A stretch of DNA of 64,000 nt, from positions 10,854,055 through 10,918,054 of the forward strand of contig NC_133500.1 of NCBI RefSeq assembly GCF_025370935.1, given 5' to 3'. The position numbers and the translations under genes are program-made. This document shows, piece after piece, positions 36,233 through 50,500 of the stretch. The notes under the pieces were generated by a model. That model saw nothing but the letters and a program-made list of their open reading frames with translations. It was not told the DNA's origin and searched no databases. Origin of the DNA: Choristoneura fumiferana (taxonomy: Eukaryota > Arthropoda > Insecta > Lepidoptera > Tortricidae). Position 1 is the first letter of the stretch. Every line of letters starts with the position of its first letter.

Positions 36233-38009
36233 CCCTATGTGGTATACGAGATAGCAAAATCATATTAACTATATCTTTAAACGAGCAAATCTTGTATTTT
36301 TTAATTATTTATTATAAAAAAAACATTCAATCTAGCTTGGTCTTATCTCTAGGAAAGCGTATGTTTTCGAGTTTTAGTCAGAGTCTATGTAGGTTTTTAA
36401 TCATTAAGCTAGTTACCAAATTTGGTTACGAGATAGGGCTAAAGGGTTGCAACAACTAGTACTAAGGGTAATGATTAAAGGGGCATCCTGTTTGGTTTTA
36501 ACAGGAACGTTTATTACCTATCACCTTGGCGTCTTAGCGTTTGCCTTTGACAGACACTGACATAATAAATAAGTTTCTATTCAAAGTTTCATTTTTGATA
36601 AAGCTTTTTTGTTGAATACGACCAAATATAAAGTCAATCCGACCGCTCAAAATGAAATTGCAAGATTTGACCCAACAAACGGGGCATGTTAAATAATAGC
36701 TTGTAAAAATCTTATTTTGTTGTTACGTTTTTAACTTTCTAATATAAGGCAAACCTTATTGTAAACAATGGGTAACTTTCGACAGTCATTTGAAATAATG
36801 TTACAAAAGTTTGAAACTGATTTCGTATTGTGTTTTTAGGAACTTACTGTATTAGATAAGCTTTCTGTATGAATTATGTTTTGTGTAAATATATAAATAA
36901 ATATTATAAACTGGTTTAATGATTTTCCTTTGCACACAGACGTTGCAACACTTGCAACGCTCAGTGCATACGCTGGCTGATGCGGTTTGCACGGAGCGGG
37001 TGGACTCATATTGAATCTATATTAACCCTTTGACCGCCACGGTCGGTAAAACACAGCAGCTGAAAAAAGTGCCATAGTGGCCATGTAGGCATTTCGTGGC
37101 GCATATGGAACGATTTTCAGAAAAATTTTTTAGTTGGCTGTGGCGGTTAAAAGGTTAATAATTTCGTACCGGTCTACGGTAGACTCGAACGAAATGCACA
37201 TCAAATTGAAGAGCGTAAAAAATTAGTCAATCCAAGTCGACAACTTGTAGGTGGAAAATTCGGATTATCGAGTATTAAAAAAAAAATGGAATAAATTACT
37301 AAGTATTTATTTATTTATTCCTCTTAATGGCGGCCATAAGGCTTGGGCCAATGTCAGTTAAATTAAAGATATATATATTCTTATGCATGTTGTACGGTGA
37401 TTGTAGTTTTTGCAACTTGATAGCAAAATTCCAGAAACCACGCGGAGACCACTTGCGCATTAAAAAATGTCAGACACGAGAGCAATATAGAATTTTGTGA
37501 TCACTGTTCACTGTTAAGGTTAATCGCCGCATAAAACACTATCAAAATTATACTTCAACTAGCCAACTAACCAAAATTAGATATCGTCTACATCCGCCAT
37601 GTTCGAATGCTACAAATTGAATCCCCAATTACTAAGTATATATAATGGCGTTGCGAAGTAAACATGTCAATGTCATCACGTCAAAGTGGCGTTGGTGTCA
37701 CGTCATCACGCGTCACGGGTGTCACAGGTTCGTATTTTGTTCTCCATTATGACCTCTTAGGTCTAATTTCTTTGATTATGAGACAGAAAATCATAGTTAT
37801 TTGGTTAAAATAAGATTTAAGAGAAATGTCTACTGGTGAAATACCGATACATAGGTTAGCTGTGAAAGTATTTGTGGTAATATAAAGGCTGGGAATATAC
37901 GTCAGATTTTTTCGATAAATACGAGTCTTTAGAGTGAGTTTTTTTTTTTACATACTATTATCATTATGAGTCTACATTTTACCCGGGCGAAGCCGGGTTT
38001 TCATCTAGT

Positions 38010-38290
38010 ATTGAATAAATTCAAATTCAAATCATTTATTCAGTAAATAGGCCGCAATGGGCACTTTTACACGTCATTTTTTAAACTACCAGCAATAATA
38101 GTATGAGCAGTGGTAACTGCGTGCGGCGCGTGCTGATTGTACCTGCACCTGCTCCAGCTAGCATAAGCCCTGACGCTTCTAAGGGCGCGTATAAGTAGTG
38201 CGGGAGACACTCTTTCCCGGCCCGGATAATACCGGATATCAACTTTAGGGTGGTATACCACATATATAGCTGATGGTACCAAAACGCGTA
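38010..38290 (-). mobile_element. LINE 3' end just downstream of gene 2
   Basis: On the minus strand it ends GAATAAATGATTTGAATTTG with a TTGAAT tail. The body (GCGGCGCGTGCTGATTGTAC on plus) is GC-richer than its surroundings. Parent element not visible. Confidence 0.5.
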
Positions 38291-38317
38291 AATAAAATAA
38301 AAAATAAATTAGAAGCT

Positions 38318-38323
38318 TTTATT
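38318..38323 (-). promoter_or_regulatory. Probable polyadenylation signal of gene 2
   Basis: TTTATT on plus (AATAAA on minus) about 25 nt past the gene 2 stop codon. Very close to the stop, so the 3' UTR would be short unless a later signal is used. Confidence 0.45.
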
Positions 38324-38347
38324 TTCTGATTAATTCTAATTAATTCT

Positions 38348-38420
38348 TCAATATTCACAACGACAGAATGGCATGAGATGTGGATGCGTCTTGGCAACGC
38401 AAAATGGTACGTACTCGTCA
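38348..38420 (-). CDS. Gene 2 exon 13: C-terminus
   Basis: Acceptor TTTTTGCAG, 73 nt, TGA at 38350-38348. Encodes DEYVPFCVAKTHPHLMPFC plus the final RCEY. Confidence 0.92.
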
Positions 38421-38526
38421 CTGCAAAAACAAAAACGATAAGTTTAACCCTTTATTTATAGAGCAAGACTTTTTTCGCACAGCATATCCCTACTATCCCT
38501 ACTAATATTATAAATGCGAAAGTAAC

Positions 38527-38563
<37 letters not shown>

Positions 38564-41500
38564 TACGCTTTCACGTCGAAACCATGAACCGAATTTTGAT
38601 GAAATTTGTATATAGATATTTCTGAACCCCAAGGATCAACATAGGATACCTTTTATTCCGTAGAGGGCGCCACCACGCGATAACCTAGATCCGCGCAGAC
38701 GAAGTCGCGGGCTTAAGCATATCTATAATATATATGAAATTTTCTAATGATTTCGTATTTTTTACGGAATCTTCCTAGTTTAGGTAAATTTTATACCTTA
38801 GGCTGCTATTTACTTTTAAAGTACTAATAATTTTCAAGCAAACTTAACCGTTACAGTTTTCCTTGTAAGTTTGATATACTTACTATCATCCTGATTTTTT
38901 TCAAATTTTCTCACGCATCAGTTTAGATTTTAGAGGGGGGGGGGGGCGCTTGATATTAATGAAAATTTGCACTTCAAAGTTGAATATTTCGCAAACGAAT
39001 CACTGAATCAAAAAATCGTCTTAGCAACCCCCAAATGGTTTTAAAAGCCCTATACAACGATACCCCACACTATATGATTAGGGTTGAATGAGAAAAAAAA
39101 ATCACCCCCACTTTACGTCTATGGGAGGTACCATAAAAAAATGATTTTTGAATTTTTTATTGTACGCACATGTGGACTTACTAGTTGATCCTGGAAATGT
39201 GTCCCGCCTTTATGACCAATCTGTCTTCCTTCTCAATATGCAGCATGGTAGCTTCGTACACAGCATTATCTGGTCGCAGCACTACCTTTAACGAGAAAAT
39301 TTTAAATTTGGAAATTATCAAAATACCTAATTATGTTCACCCGCGGCTTCGCACACGCAAATCATTAGGTCCAGCTGAATTGAAATTTTGGGATTTTTAA
39401 AAATTCCCGTGTGAATTCCCGAAAATTAAATCGTGGTTTTCATTGACGTTACATTAAAAACATGACAAGTTCATGACTCTAAGCCCAGAGGTTGTGGTTG
39501 CGAGATTTGAAAGTAGCATGTTTTATTCCAGGTGTCCACCGCTTTAGCGTGAAGGAGTAACAAACTACTACTCACTCACTCACTCACTCGCAAACTTTCA
39601 CATTTATAATATTAATAGGATTAGTACTTAAGATAAGTTTGACGAACATCTCTCAAAAACATGTCAATTTTCATTTAGACTACGATTCGTAAAAAAAACA
39701 ATATCATCATCATCATCATCAAAGGCGATATACGTCCCACTGCTGGGCACGGAGTTCTTGGGTGCCCCTTATTTCGCATAACATTAAATTATCCTAATAT
39801 GAATTCGCATAACAGATTTGGCATAACACAATTGTGCATAACAGCGAACTTGCATAATAATAAAGAAGCAATTACACTTATTTAGCATAATAATGAATAC
39901 TCATAATTGAAATATGCAGAACATTATTAACTATAACTTTACTTAACTGTTAAAAAATGAATTCGCATAATTTTATCAAGCGAGTGAATTAGCTTGGACA
40001 GGGCAAAACCGACTCAGTTAGGTTAGGTACGCTTCGCTCCCGCCTTAGCCTTCGATGTAAGGTGTTTATTTATAATACCTAGCCCAATAATAGATATTTT
40101 CACATAGAAGTTCACTTATACAATAATAATTTTGTTTATATACTGTTTAATAATTATACAAAGTAATGTTATGCTAATTAAATTTAAGCCAACTTATCGT
40201 TATGCCCATCCACATTATGCGTATTCAGTTATGCGAATTAATAATTATGTGAAATAACGTTATACCAATTTCAATTAGGACAATTCATTTATGTGAATTA
40301 ATATAGACACGGTTTTCTTTTCAGAATGACAGCGCTGCAGCCGTAGTTCTCACGCGGAATAATTAACATAAGTAGATTCCCAAAACTAATAATCAAAGTC
40401 CAAATCAAAGTATTTATTGTGTGTTACCAGTTACCGGTAATACGTAAGTTTATTAAACAGAAAAAATAACAGTTTTCCAAAATGTCCAAAAAAGTAATCT
40501 ATATGGAGATGCCTTTTTTAGGATTCCGTAGGTACCTCAAAAGAAAAAAACGGAACGCTTATAAGTTCGCTTTGTTGTCCGTCCGTCCATCTGTCTTTCA
40601 AGACCCTTTATCTCGGGAACGCGTGGAGATATCTCTACTACTCAGGTCTAAAGTTCTTTAAAATTGTGAAAAAAAAAACAGATTTCTTAGTCAATGCAAT
40701 CAAAAAATACATTGTAGTCATTAAAAATGGTATTGCCTCAACCGAAAAATTTATAGGGCACTTCTGACTGTCCTAGAAAGTTGAAATTTTGTAGAAGGTA
40801 CATACACTGCACAGCACAATCAATAAGAAAAATCTGAAAATCATAATATTTCATGTCTGACTGTTTACTTCAATAAACCAGCCCACACTGCACACATTTT
40901 GCTCAGGAGAGGGGCTCTGCTAACACAGGATATTTTAAATACCTACAAATTTGTACGGAACCCTCGATGCCAAGTCCAAATCGCATGTGGTCGATTTTTG
41001 TAACCACATAACTTAAATTTTCGGTAACAAAAAGAACAGGATGTCTTAGAGCTTGAAAGTGATCTCTACATGTCTTAGGGCATGTTTCACCAGTTATCGA
41101 CTAACTTTAAGTGACGGATATCAGTGATGCCGTCTCTGTCTGTTTTGTCCGAATAAACTAAGACGGCATTACTTTTATCTAACACTTAAAGTTAGTCGAC
41201 AGGTGGTGAAACAGCCCCTTAATATTGAAAATAATTGCGAAGCTTACCCTGATCTGATAATTAGGGTTTACTTGGCTGAAACTGACTGTGTTGGGCATCA
41301 GCCCACCGCTGGGAATGTCCTGACGCACCCACTCTATACTCGACACATTTCGTCTGGCACATTTAAATCTGAAAAAAGTTTTTGGTAGAAATTTCATTTT
41401 TCATACAAGCTATTTTTGCTATCTGTGCCTACTTTTGGTTGACTGTATTGTTTTGTTGATTTCACCAAATTTCAAGTCGATGCCATTAACCAGTGCAGAG

Positions 41501-44500
41501 TTCCGTCCTGCGGAGACGATCCTGGCCGGACTACCAGGATGTCACACTACCAAATTATCATATTGTCACGCGATTAACACATGTATGCAAAATTGCAGCT
41601 CGATCGGCAACCGGGTAGTGGATCAAATTTAATTTGCAAGATTCGATGACAAACATGGGGGCAGGAGAAACTAAATAAATGCTTGTAAAAAGTTGGACAC
41701 CCTTTCATACCTCAGGGGAAAATTAGAAAACTCACGTTTTCTCAGAAATAAGACCAAGCTAGATCGATTGTTCATCTCTGATAACCCCTACATATAAAAT
41801 TTTCAGTATATAGATACTTTGAGTCGATTGAACTTGTTTAAAATCCATACTATATCCATACAAATATTATAAATGCGAAAGTGTGTCTGTGTGTTTGTCC
41901 GTCTTTCACGTCAAAACGGAGCGACGGATCGACGTGATTTTTGGCACAGAGATAGTTTATGGGCCAGACAGTGACATAGGCTACTTTTTATCCCGAAAAA
42001 CGCACAGTTCTCGAGGGAACAGCGCGCGATAACACTTCTTATTGCTATTTTTCCTAACCTGTGTAATGTGTCATTGCTGTTATAAATAAATTATTTTCTT
42101 TATTTTGATAACCGAATGTCACGCGGGAGAAGCCGCGGGCAAAGGCTACAATACATTACATACAATAACTCTTTATTGCAGACCAACACAGTACCTAAGC
42201 AGTACAGATAACAGTTATATACAAAACGCAACCCTTACATCTAAAACTTACCCGACTTCTTTTAGCAGCGAGTTAATAAACTGAACTAAGGCGTATGCTG
42301 TTCTTCTGAACATGGGATCTGATGCAGTCAGGTTCATCCACTGAAGACAGAAGCACCAATGGGGTTCGACGCCCACATCGCTGCACGACCGGTTTTTGGG
42401 GATCTAAAAAACCAAACGAAGAAGCCAATTTTATCCTCTATCAATCAATCCCCTGGCTTCTTCCCTATTTGGGATCAGTGTTCCTGATACTATTAGGTAC
42501 GATCATTCTGGACGATTTTGTGTAATTTACGGCGTCAGGGCCAATGTATGTGTATGTCGTTCTGGATGGTTCGCCTCCAGGTCATGTCATGTCTTGTCGC
42601 ATCTCGTAACGTCACGTCATATCATTTATCATTTCGTATCACATCACATCATATGACAAAAAAAAAGAGAAAACATTTACAAAATTATAAAGAATACAAG
42701 AACAAACAAATAATGATGTGAAGCCGAAATGGTCTCCACTCAGCGTATCGTTTCGTATCATATCATATCATATCATATAATATCATATCATATCATATCA
42801 TATCATATCACATATCATATCATATCATATATCATATCATATCATATCATATCATATCATATCATATATTATCATATCGTATCATATCATATATCATATC
42901 ATATCATATCATATCATATCATATCATATCATATCATATCATATCATATCACATCACATCACATCACATCACATCACATCACATCACATCACATCATATC
43001 ATATCATATCCTGTCTAATCGTAGCAGAAAACAGAAAACTCACCGATTCTAACAAAGTCAACCCTCTCTTCATCCCTTCCTCACGTATTCCCAAGACGTC
43101 AGCCAGCGTGGCATGGAGATCATACGGCGTGGTGATTGTGTCGGAGTTGTCTGCGAGAGCCTTCGCTGCGTGGTGCCGCTTCAGCATCAGGTTACGTGGC
43201 AACATTAGCACCAAGAGCGGCAGGCGCTCCTCGAGTTTGCCCTGCCAAGTGTCTCGCACACGCGTCCTGCGGGGTAAACTAGCTTTTTCTCAAACATGCC
43301 ATGAAATATTGACGTTGTGTTACAAATAGTAGGCCGGAAACTGCGGCTTGGCTGCCTGCGCGCGGTCGCTTAACGGCCTGCAAAGAGATTTCATGCAACT
43401 TTCCCGGCCACTGGTAGGCAATGCGACCGTCTTTTGTTACGTTCGCAAGCCGTTGCAAAGTGCGAGCGAGAGATCCGATAACCTCCCAAGCGGGAGCGAG
43501 AGGTTCGAAACGTGGTTTTATGGCCACAGAGCTAAGATGATAGCGACGCACTAGTGTCTCTAATCGTCGTCGTCGTCTCTAGTCGTCGTTATCTAAGTGT
43601 AGTGCGTGTTAGTGTCGTTAATTAAATAACTGAAAACCTCAAACACCCCAAAAATATTTTTTCATTTTAAGTTAGTTTATTGCATTTATTTTTAAATGTC
43701 TGCATTATTTTAAAAGATATTCGTGTGTTTTGCTAAGTCAGTAATTCTACTTAATTTCTAACTCTACACTCATACTATGTAATTGTCAGTTCCGCTTTGA
43801 CGTTTTTAGAAGAAAATCACACATTGACAGCAAAACGGCCAGTAGGTATTAAACTATCGAAATATTTGTAACTTTTAGACTCGGCACAATAAAAAGGGGA
43901 TTTAATAACACAAACACAACCTGATTTAAAACATACTGTAATCGAATCTACTCTCGATTCTGAGCAAACTAACTTTCTGGTTTTCAGTTATTTAATTAAC
44001 ACCTTGTATACTAATAGGTTCTATGATCAGGATCACTCACCTGGGTCCATGGTCGCTCACTATAACCAGCAGCGTGTCTTCCCTCTGCCTTTGGAAATCC
44101 AGCAGCAGCTTTTCCAGCTCGACATCAGCAGTTTGCACCATGCTGAAGTCATGAGCTGTGACGTCCGCCACGTACGTAAAACCAAACCGATTCCCGTCCA
44201 GATCCATGAACTGTTACATGCGAATTCAAAAACGTGCATCAACCAAGGTGAGTTGGGCTGTGTTTTCACAAGAAAGCAAAGCTGCGTTGCGAGGAAAGTG
44301 TTTGTGTGAAACAGTAGAAACGCTTGTAGCCGTGGTGGCAGAGTGGTCTGACCTATGGCCTCTCAAGCAGAGGTTCGTGGGTTCAAACCCCGGCTCGCAT
44401 CTCTGAGTTTTTCGAAATTCATGTGCGGAATTATATTTGAAATTTACCACGAGCTTTACGGTGAAGGAAAACATCGTGAGGAAACCTGCACAAACCTGCG

Positions 44501-47500
44501 AAGCAATTCAATGGTGTGTGTGAAGTTTCCGATCCGCACTGGGCTCGCGTGGGAACTACTGCCCAAGACCTCTTATTCTGAGGGGAGGCCTGTGCCCTGC
44601 AGTGGGACGTATATAGGCTGGGATGATGATAAAATCAAAATCAATTCAGAAATAGGCGCAATAACTTTGTCATAAATCCTCGCGCGTAAAGCTCTGCCAA
44701 GAAGAATGCGCCGCAAGAAACGGCAGGTCTTTTTTTTTGGTTGATGATGATGATGAATAGAAAGCTTAATTTGATTTGCGCAGCAAAAAACGGCTACAAA
44801 ATAAGTTTAGTAGTATACAAAATAAGATTTTGGTAAAAAAATATTTTTAGTAGTACTTTTTGTTGACTGTACTTGTATTGTCACCCAAACTACATTTGCG
44901 TATTAAATTTCAAGTCGATGCCATTAACCATTGAAGAGTTCCGTCCTGTGGAGACGTTCCTGGCCGGACTACCAGAATGCCACTACCACTACCAGGTTAT
45001 TGTATTATCACGCAATTTACATAAGTATACCAAATTTCAAGTTAATCTCACTACTAGAAGTTGGTCGATGAAAACTCAGCCTTAAACTGGTAGTTTTTTT
45101 GGAGTCTGTCCACTTTTATTTCTTATAAATTTCTTGACACCTTGTTTTGATGCTGACCTGATTCGTGATGTTAAATATCAGCCTAATCTCAGATGTGCCA
45201 CCTATACAGTATCTCTTCACGTCAGAACCATCTTCTAGGAAAGACTTGTGAAAATGGTGATCTGCTATTTGATAATTGGAGCTGAACCGGTCCAGAAAGG
45301 TACCTTTAAAAGGTATATCCTCGAAGAACGCTGTACGGTACCTGAAAGCCAAAGAGCAATTTCTTTTATTCAAAGGGCTCAAAGGGCTATGGATATATGC
45401 GGGATAGAAGCAGAAATTACGATATCCGCAGTAGAACTAAGGTTACTGACATAGCCCGAAGAATTGCGAAACTGAAGTGGCAGTGGGCGGGGCACATTGC
45501 TCGCAGGACTGATGGCCGATGGGGTCAAAAGGTTCTTGAATGGCGTCCGCGGCCCGGGAGACGAGTTGTCGGTATGCCTCCAACAAGATGGAGCGACGAC
45601 CTGGTTAAGATCGCGGGATCGCGGTGGATCCGAAAAGCACAAGACCGGTCTGAGTGGAGAGCCTTGGGGGAGGCTTATGTCCAGCAGTGGACGTCTTTCG
45701 GCTGACATGATGATGATGAATTTCTTTTATTCTATTAGGTGTCTTGCTGATGGACTAAGGCACTACGGGTGTTTTTATGATAATTTACTGAATATCCATA
45801 TCAATAGGGTTTCCATAACTTCTAGGAACCAATGCTTCGGCTGATATGGCCGGCCCACTGCCACTTCAGTTTGCTTATCCGGTGAGCTATGTCGATGACT
45901 TATTGGGTAAGTATGTCGAGTTGGGTTGGGACGGTATTGGGTATAGGAATTTCAATGAGACTACCAATTCAAATTGTTTACGCGTGTGAAGTCGGGTAAA
46001 ATCTAGTATCAAATTATATCACTTGCCCGAGCTCCTTTAATTTGCGGTACAGAAACTGCACTCTATCAAATATATGCGAGTTCTCGTTCTTCTCATTTAA
46101 CAGTTCAATCTCTGTCTTGCCGGTGAGGATAGGTAGCAAGGCAGAAGCCATACCGTCACCAATAGTGCTGTAGCTAAAAAAAAAGTATTACTAAAAACTG
46201 TGGTTGGTAGTAAAATGAGAGACCCGGTCCCATCTCGTGTCCCTTATTTCGATAACTATGCATCTGTCTCCCTTTTTGCGGTTTAGGACCACAACGAGAA
46301 ATCTTTCTTTGTTTACGTCAAAGCTTTGTGCAATTTTTAGGAAGTTTCATTCGATTTAGTATTTTCAGATATTGAATAGTCTGGTCATTTTCATTTCATT
46401 TTTTCATTTTTTATTTGACTGGATGGCAAACGAGCAAGTGGGTCTCCTGATGGTAAGAGATCACCACCGCCCATAAACATCTGCAACACCAAAGGTATTG
46501 CAGATGCGTTGCCAACCTAGAGGCCTAAGATGGGATACCTCAAGTGCCAGTAATTTCACCGGCTGTCTTACTCTCCACGCCGAAACACAACAGTGCAAGC
46601 ACTGCTGCTTCACGAGAGGATTAGCGAGCAAGATGGTCAGAGCACCTATTCTATTTAAAATCATATTTACATAATTTATGTGTAATTTTTGCCTTTACTG
46701 CTATTGTTTTGCACACAGCTGTACATACGGGTCAAACACATAACCCTCTTTCTTCACAGTCGGGTAAAAAGGACCACTTTTTGATATCACCACATCTCGA
46801 TAACACGTACCAACTTTTAAAATGATCATTTCTTAAAATTACCACTTCTTCAAATTACCAATACCAATTCTAGAAATGACCATTTCTTAACATTACCACT
46901 TCTTGAAATTACCAATTCTTGAAATGACCATTTCTTGAAATGACCTATTCTGGAAATGACCACGTGACGTCGTGTCGTGAAAATCAAAGAACAACGAAAA
47001 AATTCACGACACTACTTCGCATTATGGTTATGTGTAGATCTATAAGAGCCCTAATTGATCCCGGACTTTGGAGCTGTACCCTTTCATCACGGTAGCCCTC
47101 AGAGTTGTCCTCAGCTCGATCCAGCTGTTTGGCATAAGTCGTCGGAAGCCGTTGGCGGATAGCGTATCGAAGGCAATGATCTGGACGTTGATGGAACCTT
47201 TCTTAGCTGGCGGAGTGGGGACGGGCCGGAGAGCCATCACGTTGCCAGACCATTTCACCAGTTTTCCACTGGAATTAACGACGTGAACCATTTAAATAAG
47301 ATGGAATGGATGGATGGAATTGGAGCTAAACTGGGAACAAAGGAAGTTATATGGAAGATATAAAAGAAAAGGGTACCATTTTTGACATGAAATATGGTCT
47401 CGGATGCTGATTAGTTAGGTGCATGGAACATGGTCCCTGGTGCTGATTAGTCGGGTGCATGGAATAATGGTCTCGAGTGCATTATTGACCCGTTACGGTC

Positions 47501-50500
47501 GAAATTGACATTATTTTTTTAGATCCAAGACCTTAAATAAACATAGCCTTTGAAAAAGCTTGAGTCTGTTTAGAGCTTTACACCCTTTTTAGACTAAGCT
47601 TATTAAAATGAATAGGTTTTTGTAAGCCTCCGTCAACCCAACTCTAGAAAGAACTTGAAAGGCTTTAGGTACTATCTCGGACTTCACCTCTTCACCGCCA
47701 AAGTCATCTATTCGTGACAGCCAATGAAATGCCTCACACGCCACGGTCATCTATAGGTATATGACCAACATTCAACTCGAAATTAATCCTTCTGCAATTT
47801 TAAAAACAAGTTAATTTGTCGCTGGTTTTTCTGTGGCGTACAGAGCACGTCACTTCGTTTGTTTCGTGGCGGTGAAGTTAATGACTCGAGTCTTTCCGAA
47901 TTGGTAAAATTAAAAAGAAAATATCGCTTACTCTGTTATGTTGATTCCTTTACAGGAAACCTTGATAAGGTCACTCTGGTTCGGGCTATAACTTTCATTT
48001 TCCCTGATGATACTGGCTGTACCGAGGGTTAAATTATTCTTATCACTGCTTGGCAGAATATCTCTAAATTCACAAGTAAGGGATGCAAAATTCTCTAGGA
48101 CTTCCTCGATCAGATGGCATTTCGAGTTCTAGAAAAGAGTCAATAATTAAATATCATGGGACACAAAAAATTAAGTATACGGAGACATTTATTAAAATAA
48201 AAGAAATATAGTATCGTGGTACAGTCACCAGCACAAATATCTGACCCAACATCATCATCATCATCAGCCGGAAGACGTCCACTGCTGAACACAGCCCTTA
48301 GAACGCCACAGTGAATGACAACTCGCCACTTGCAATAACGGCCCGCAATAGTCGTAGTTGTGGTCTCCGCAACTCTAGTTTTTGGTCGCCACGATAATTA
48401 GAATCTGTCAATATCTGAAATTAAGTTCAACTTGCTGTTTTTGTGGTTTTCACGCCCGCAGCCACACTTAAAAACCTCACGCAACAGTGCGCCATCTAGT
48501 GAGACAAAAAACGGTAGCCCTCATTAACGGTTGCCCGCAACTCTCACGATGTCGTCAGTCCACCTGGTGGGAGGCCTGCCAACGCTTCGTCTTCTAGTTC
48601 GTGGTCGCCACTCGAGGACTCTTCTTATCCCCCAATGATATCTGTTCCTCAAGCGATGTGCCCCGCCAAATTGCCAGTTCAACTTGCATATTTTTATAGT
48701 CATGTCGTTGACTTTAATTCTTCGATGAATTCCCTTGTTCCGGATTCCATATTCCATCACGGAAAGAAACTCCAAACATGGCACTCCATAGCTCAATATT
48801 TATCACGAACTGATAATACGAAGTTAGAAATTGCGATTTCTGTGATAAGTAGGTAGGTACTGACATCCGTTAACGAAATTAAACGAAATGTGAAAGTGAA
48901 GTGGATACTTAAGAGCACCGACTGCACAATAGAAAGTCATTGTATATTACAGTACAGTACAGTAAAGTACAGTACAGTACAGCACAGCACAGTACAGTAC
49001 AGCACAGCACAGCCTAGTACAGCACAGCCTAGTACAGCACAGCACGGCACAGCAGAGCACAGTACAGTATAGTATAAGTATTGTTGAATAAATACTCACA
49101 TAGCATCTCACCCAGTCCATCCTGCCACACCTGGCGAACACCGGCCCAGGTTCGTATTGAGTGACTGACTTTGCGAACGGGTTCAACTTGGGGAGCGCGC
49201 ATATCCCACTGTTTACTATGTGCGGACGTACGTATGACAGTTCGTCTAAGATCCTGCAATGCAAAGACACTTAATTTTATTGCCGTATAAAGTCGTGGTA
49301 CAATGTAGTGCTGGGATTCCGTAATTTTTTATCGGAAAATAAATAAATACTTAAATAAAATAATAAAAAAAAACCAGTCAAGTGCGAGTCGGACTCGCGC
49401 ACGATGGCTTCCGTACCATTATCTGTACAACATTTGACATTAGCAAAAAAATCACGTTTGTTGTATGGGAGCCCCCCTTAAATATTTATTTTATTCTGTT
49501 TTTAATATTTGTCGTTATAGCGGTAACGGAAATACATAATTTGTGAAAGTTTCAACTGTCTAGCTATCACGGTTTATGAGATACAGCCTGGTAACAGACG
49601 GATGGACGGACAGCGGAGTTTTAGTAAGTAATATGGTCCCGTTTTTACCCTTTAGGTACAGAACAATAAAAAAATACAAAAACTGAGATTAATCAAACCA
49701 ATACACAAAAGAGACAGTTAAGTTTGAAATAAAAAAAATATATAATTTTATTGCATTGATACCATACCGGTCATCTCAAAAGTCGTAGAGAAAGAGAGAA
49801 AGCGAGGGAGAGAGTTTACACTCGTCTTTATGATTACTTCGAACGAAATAACTTATTCGCCAAGGAATAGATGAGATTCCGTAAAAACAAGTCCATCAAT
49901 ATGGCATTTTTCGATTTTATGAAGAACTAGTTATTGCCCGCGACTTCGTTTATCACTCATCGCTATCGTACGGGTATCAAGCATTTTTTCAGGATAAAAA
50001 GTAGCCTATATCCTTCCTTGGGACTCCAACAAAGTAATTCTATACAGAATTTCATCTAAATCGGTTCAGCGGTTGACGCGTGAAAAGTTAACAGACAGAA
50101 TTACTTTCACATTTATAATATTAGCAGGGATAGTAGGGGTAGTACTCACGAATATGGATAGGAGGTTGCCGGTATCCGCCATCTATATGTACAAGACAAA
50201 AGCCTTTGACTTTGTTGATCACGAAAATAAATAAAAAATAATAAATAAAATAAATATCATGGGACACTTGACACCAATTGCCCTAATCCCAAACTAAGAA
50301 AAGCTTGGACTGGATGGAATTAAGATTGGTTTTTTGGAATCTTTTTGTATTTTTTACTTAAATTCCAAATTTTTACTTTTACGGTCATCCCGTAAAACCT
50401 AAATTGAAAATACAAACTGAAATATAGATGCACAGAAAAACCAGAAAAATAAGACCAGCACTGGGAATCGAACCCAGGTCCTCGGTATTCCGTACCGCGT

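Larger units (their letters stand above)
30844..38347. other. Intergenic region between convergent genes 1 and 2
   Basis: No coding exon recognised. It contains a partial SINE, MITEs at 31738-32214, 33074-33159, 33212-33416, 34401-34830, 35101-35420 and 36084-36232, and a LINE tail at 38010-38290. The rest is AT-rich. Confidence 0.65.

Noticed and set aside
42729..43052. 107-codon open frame of ISYHIISYH repeats, and CRISPR-like regularity
   Set aside because: It is a 5-bp microsatellite with no spacers; the open frame follows from the repeat lacking stops.
48947..49270. 107-codon minus open frame through CTVLYCAVL repeats
   Set aside because: Made from the CAGTA/CAGCA array plus the antisense frame of gene 2 exon 3.
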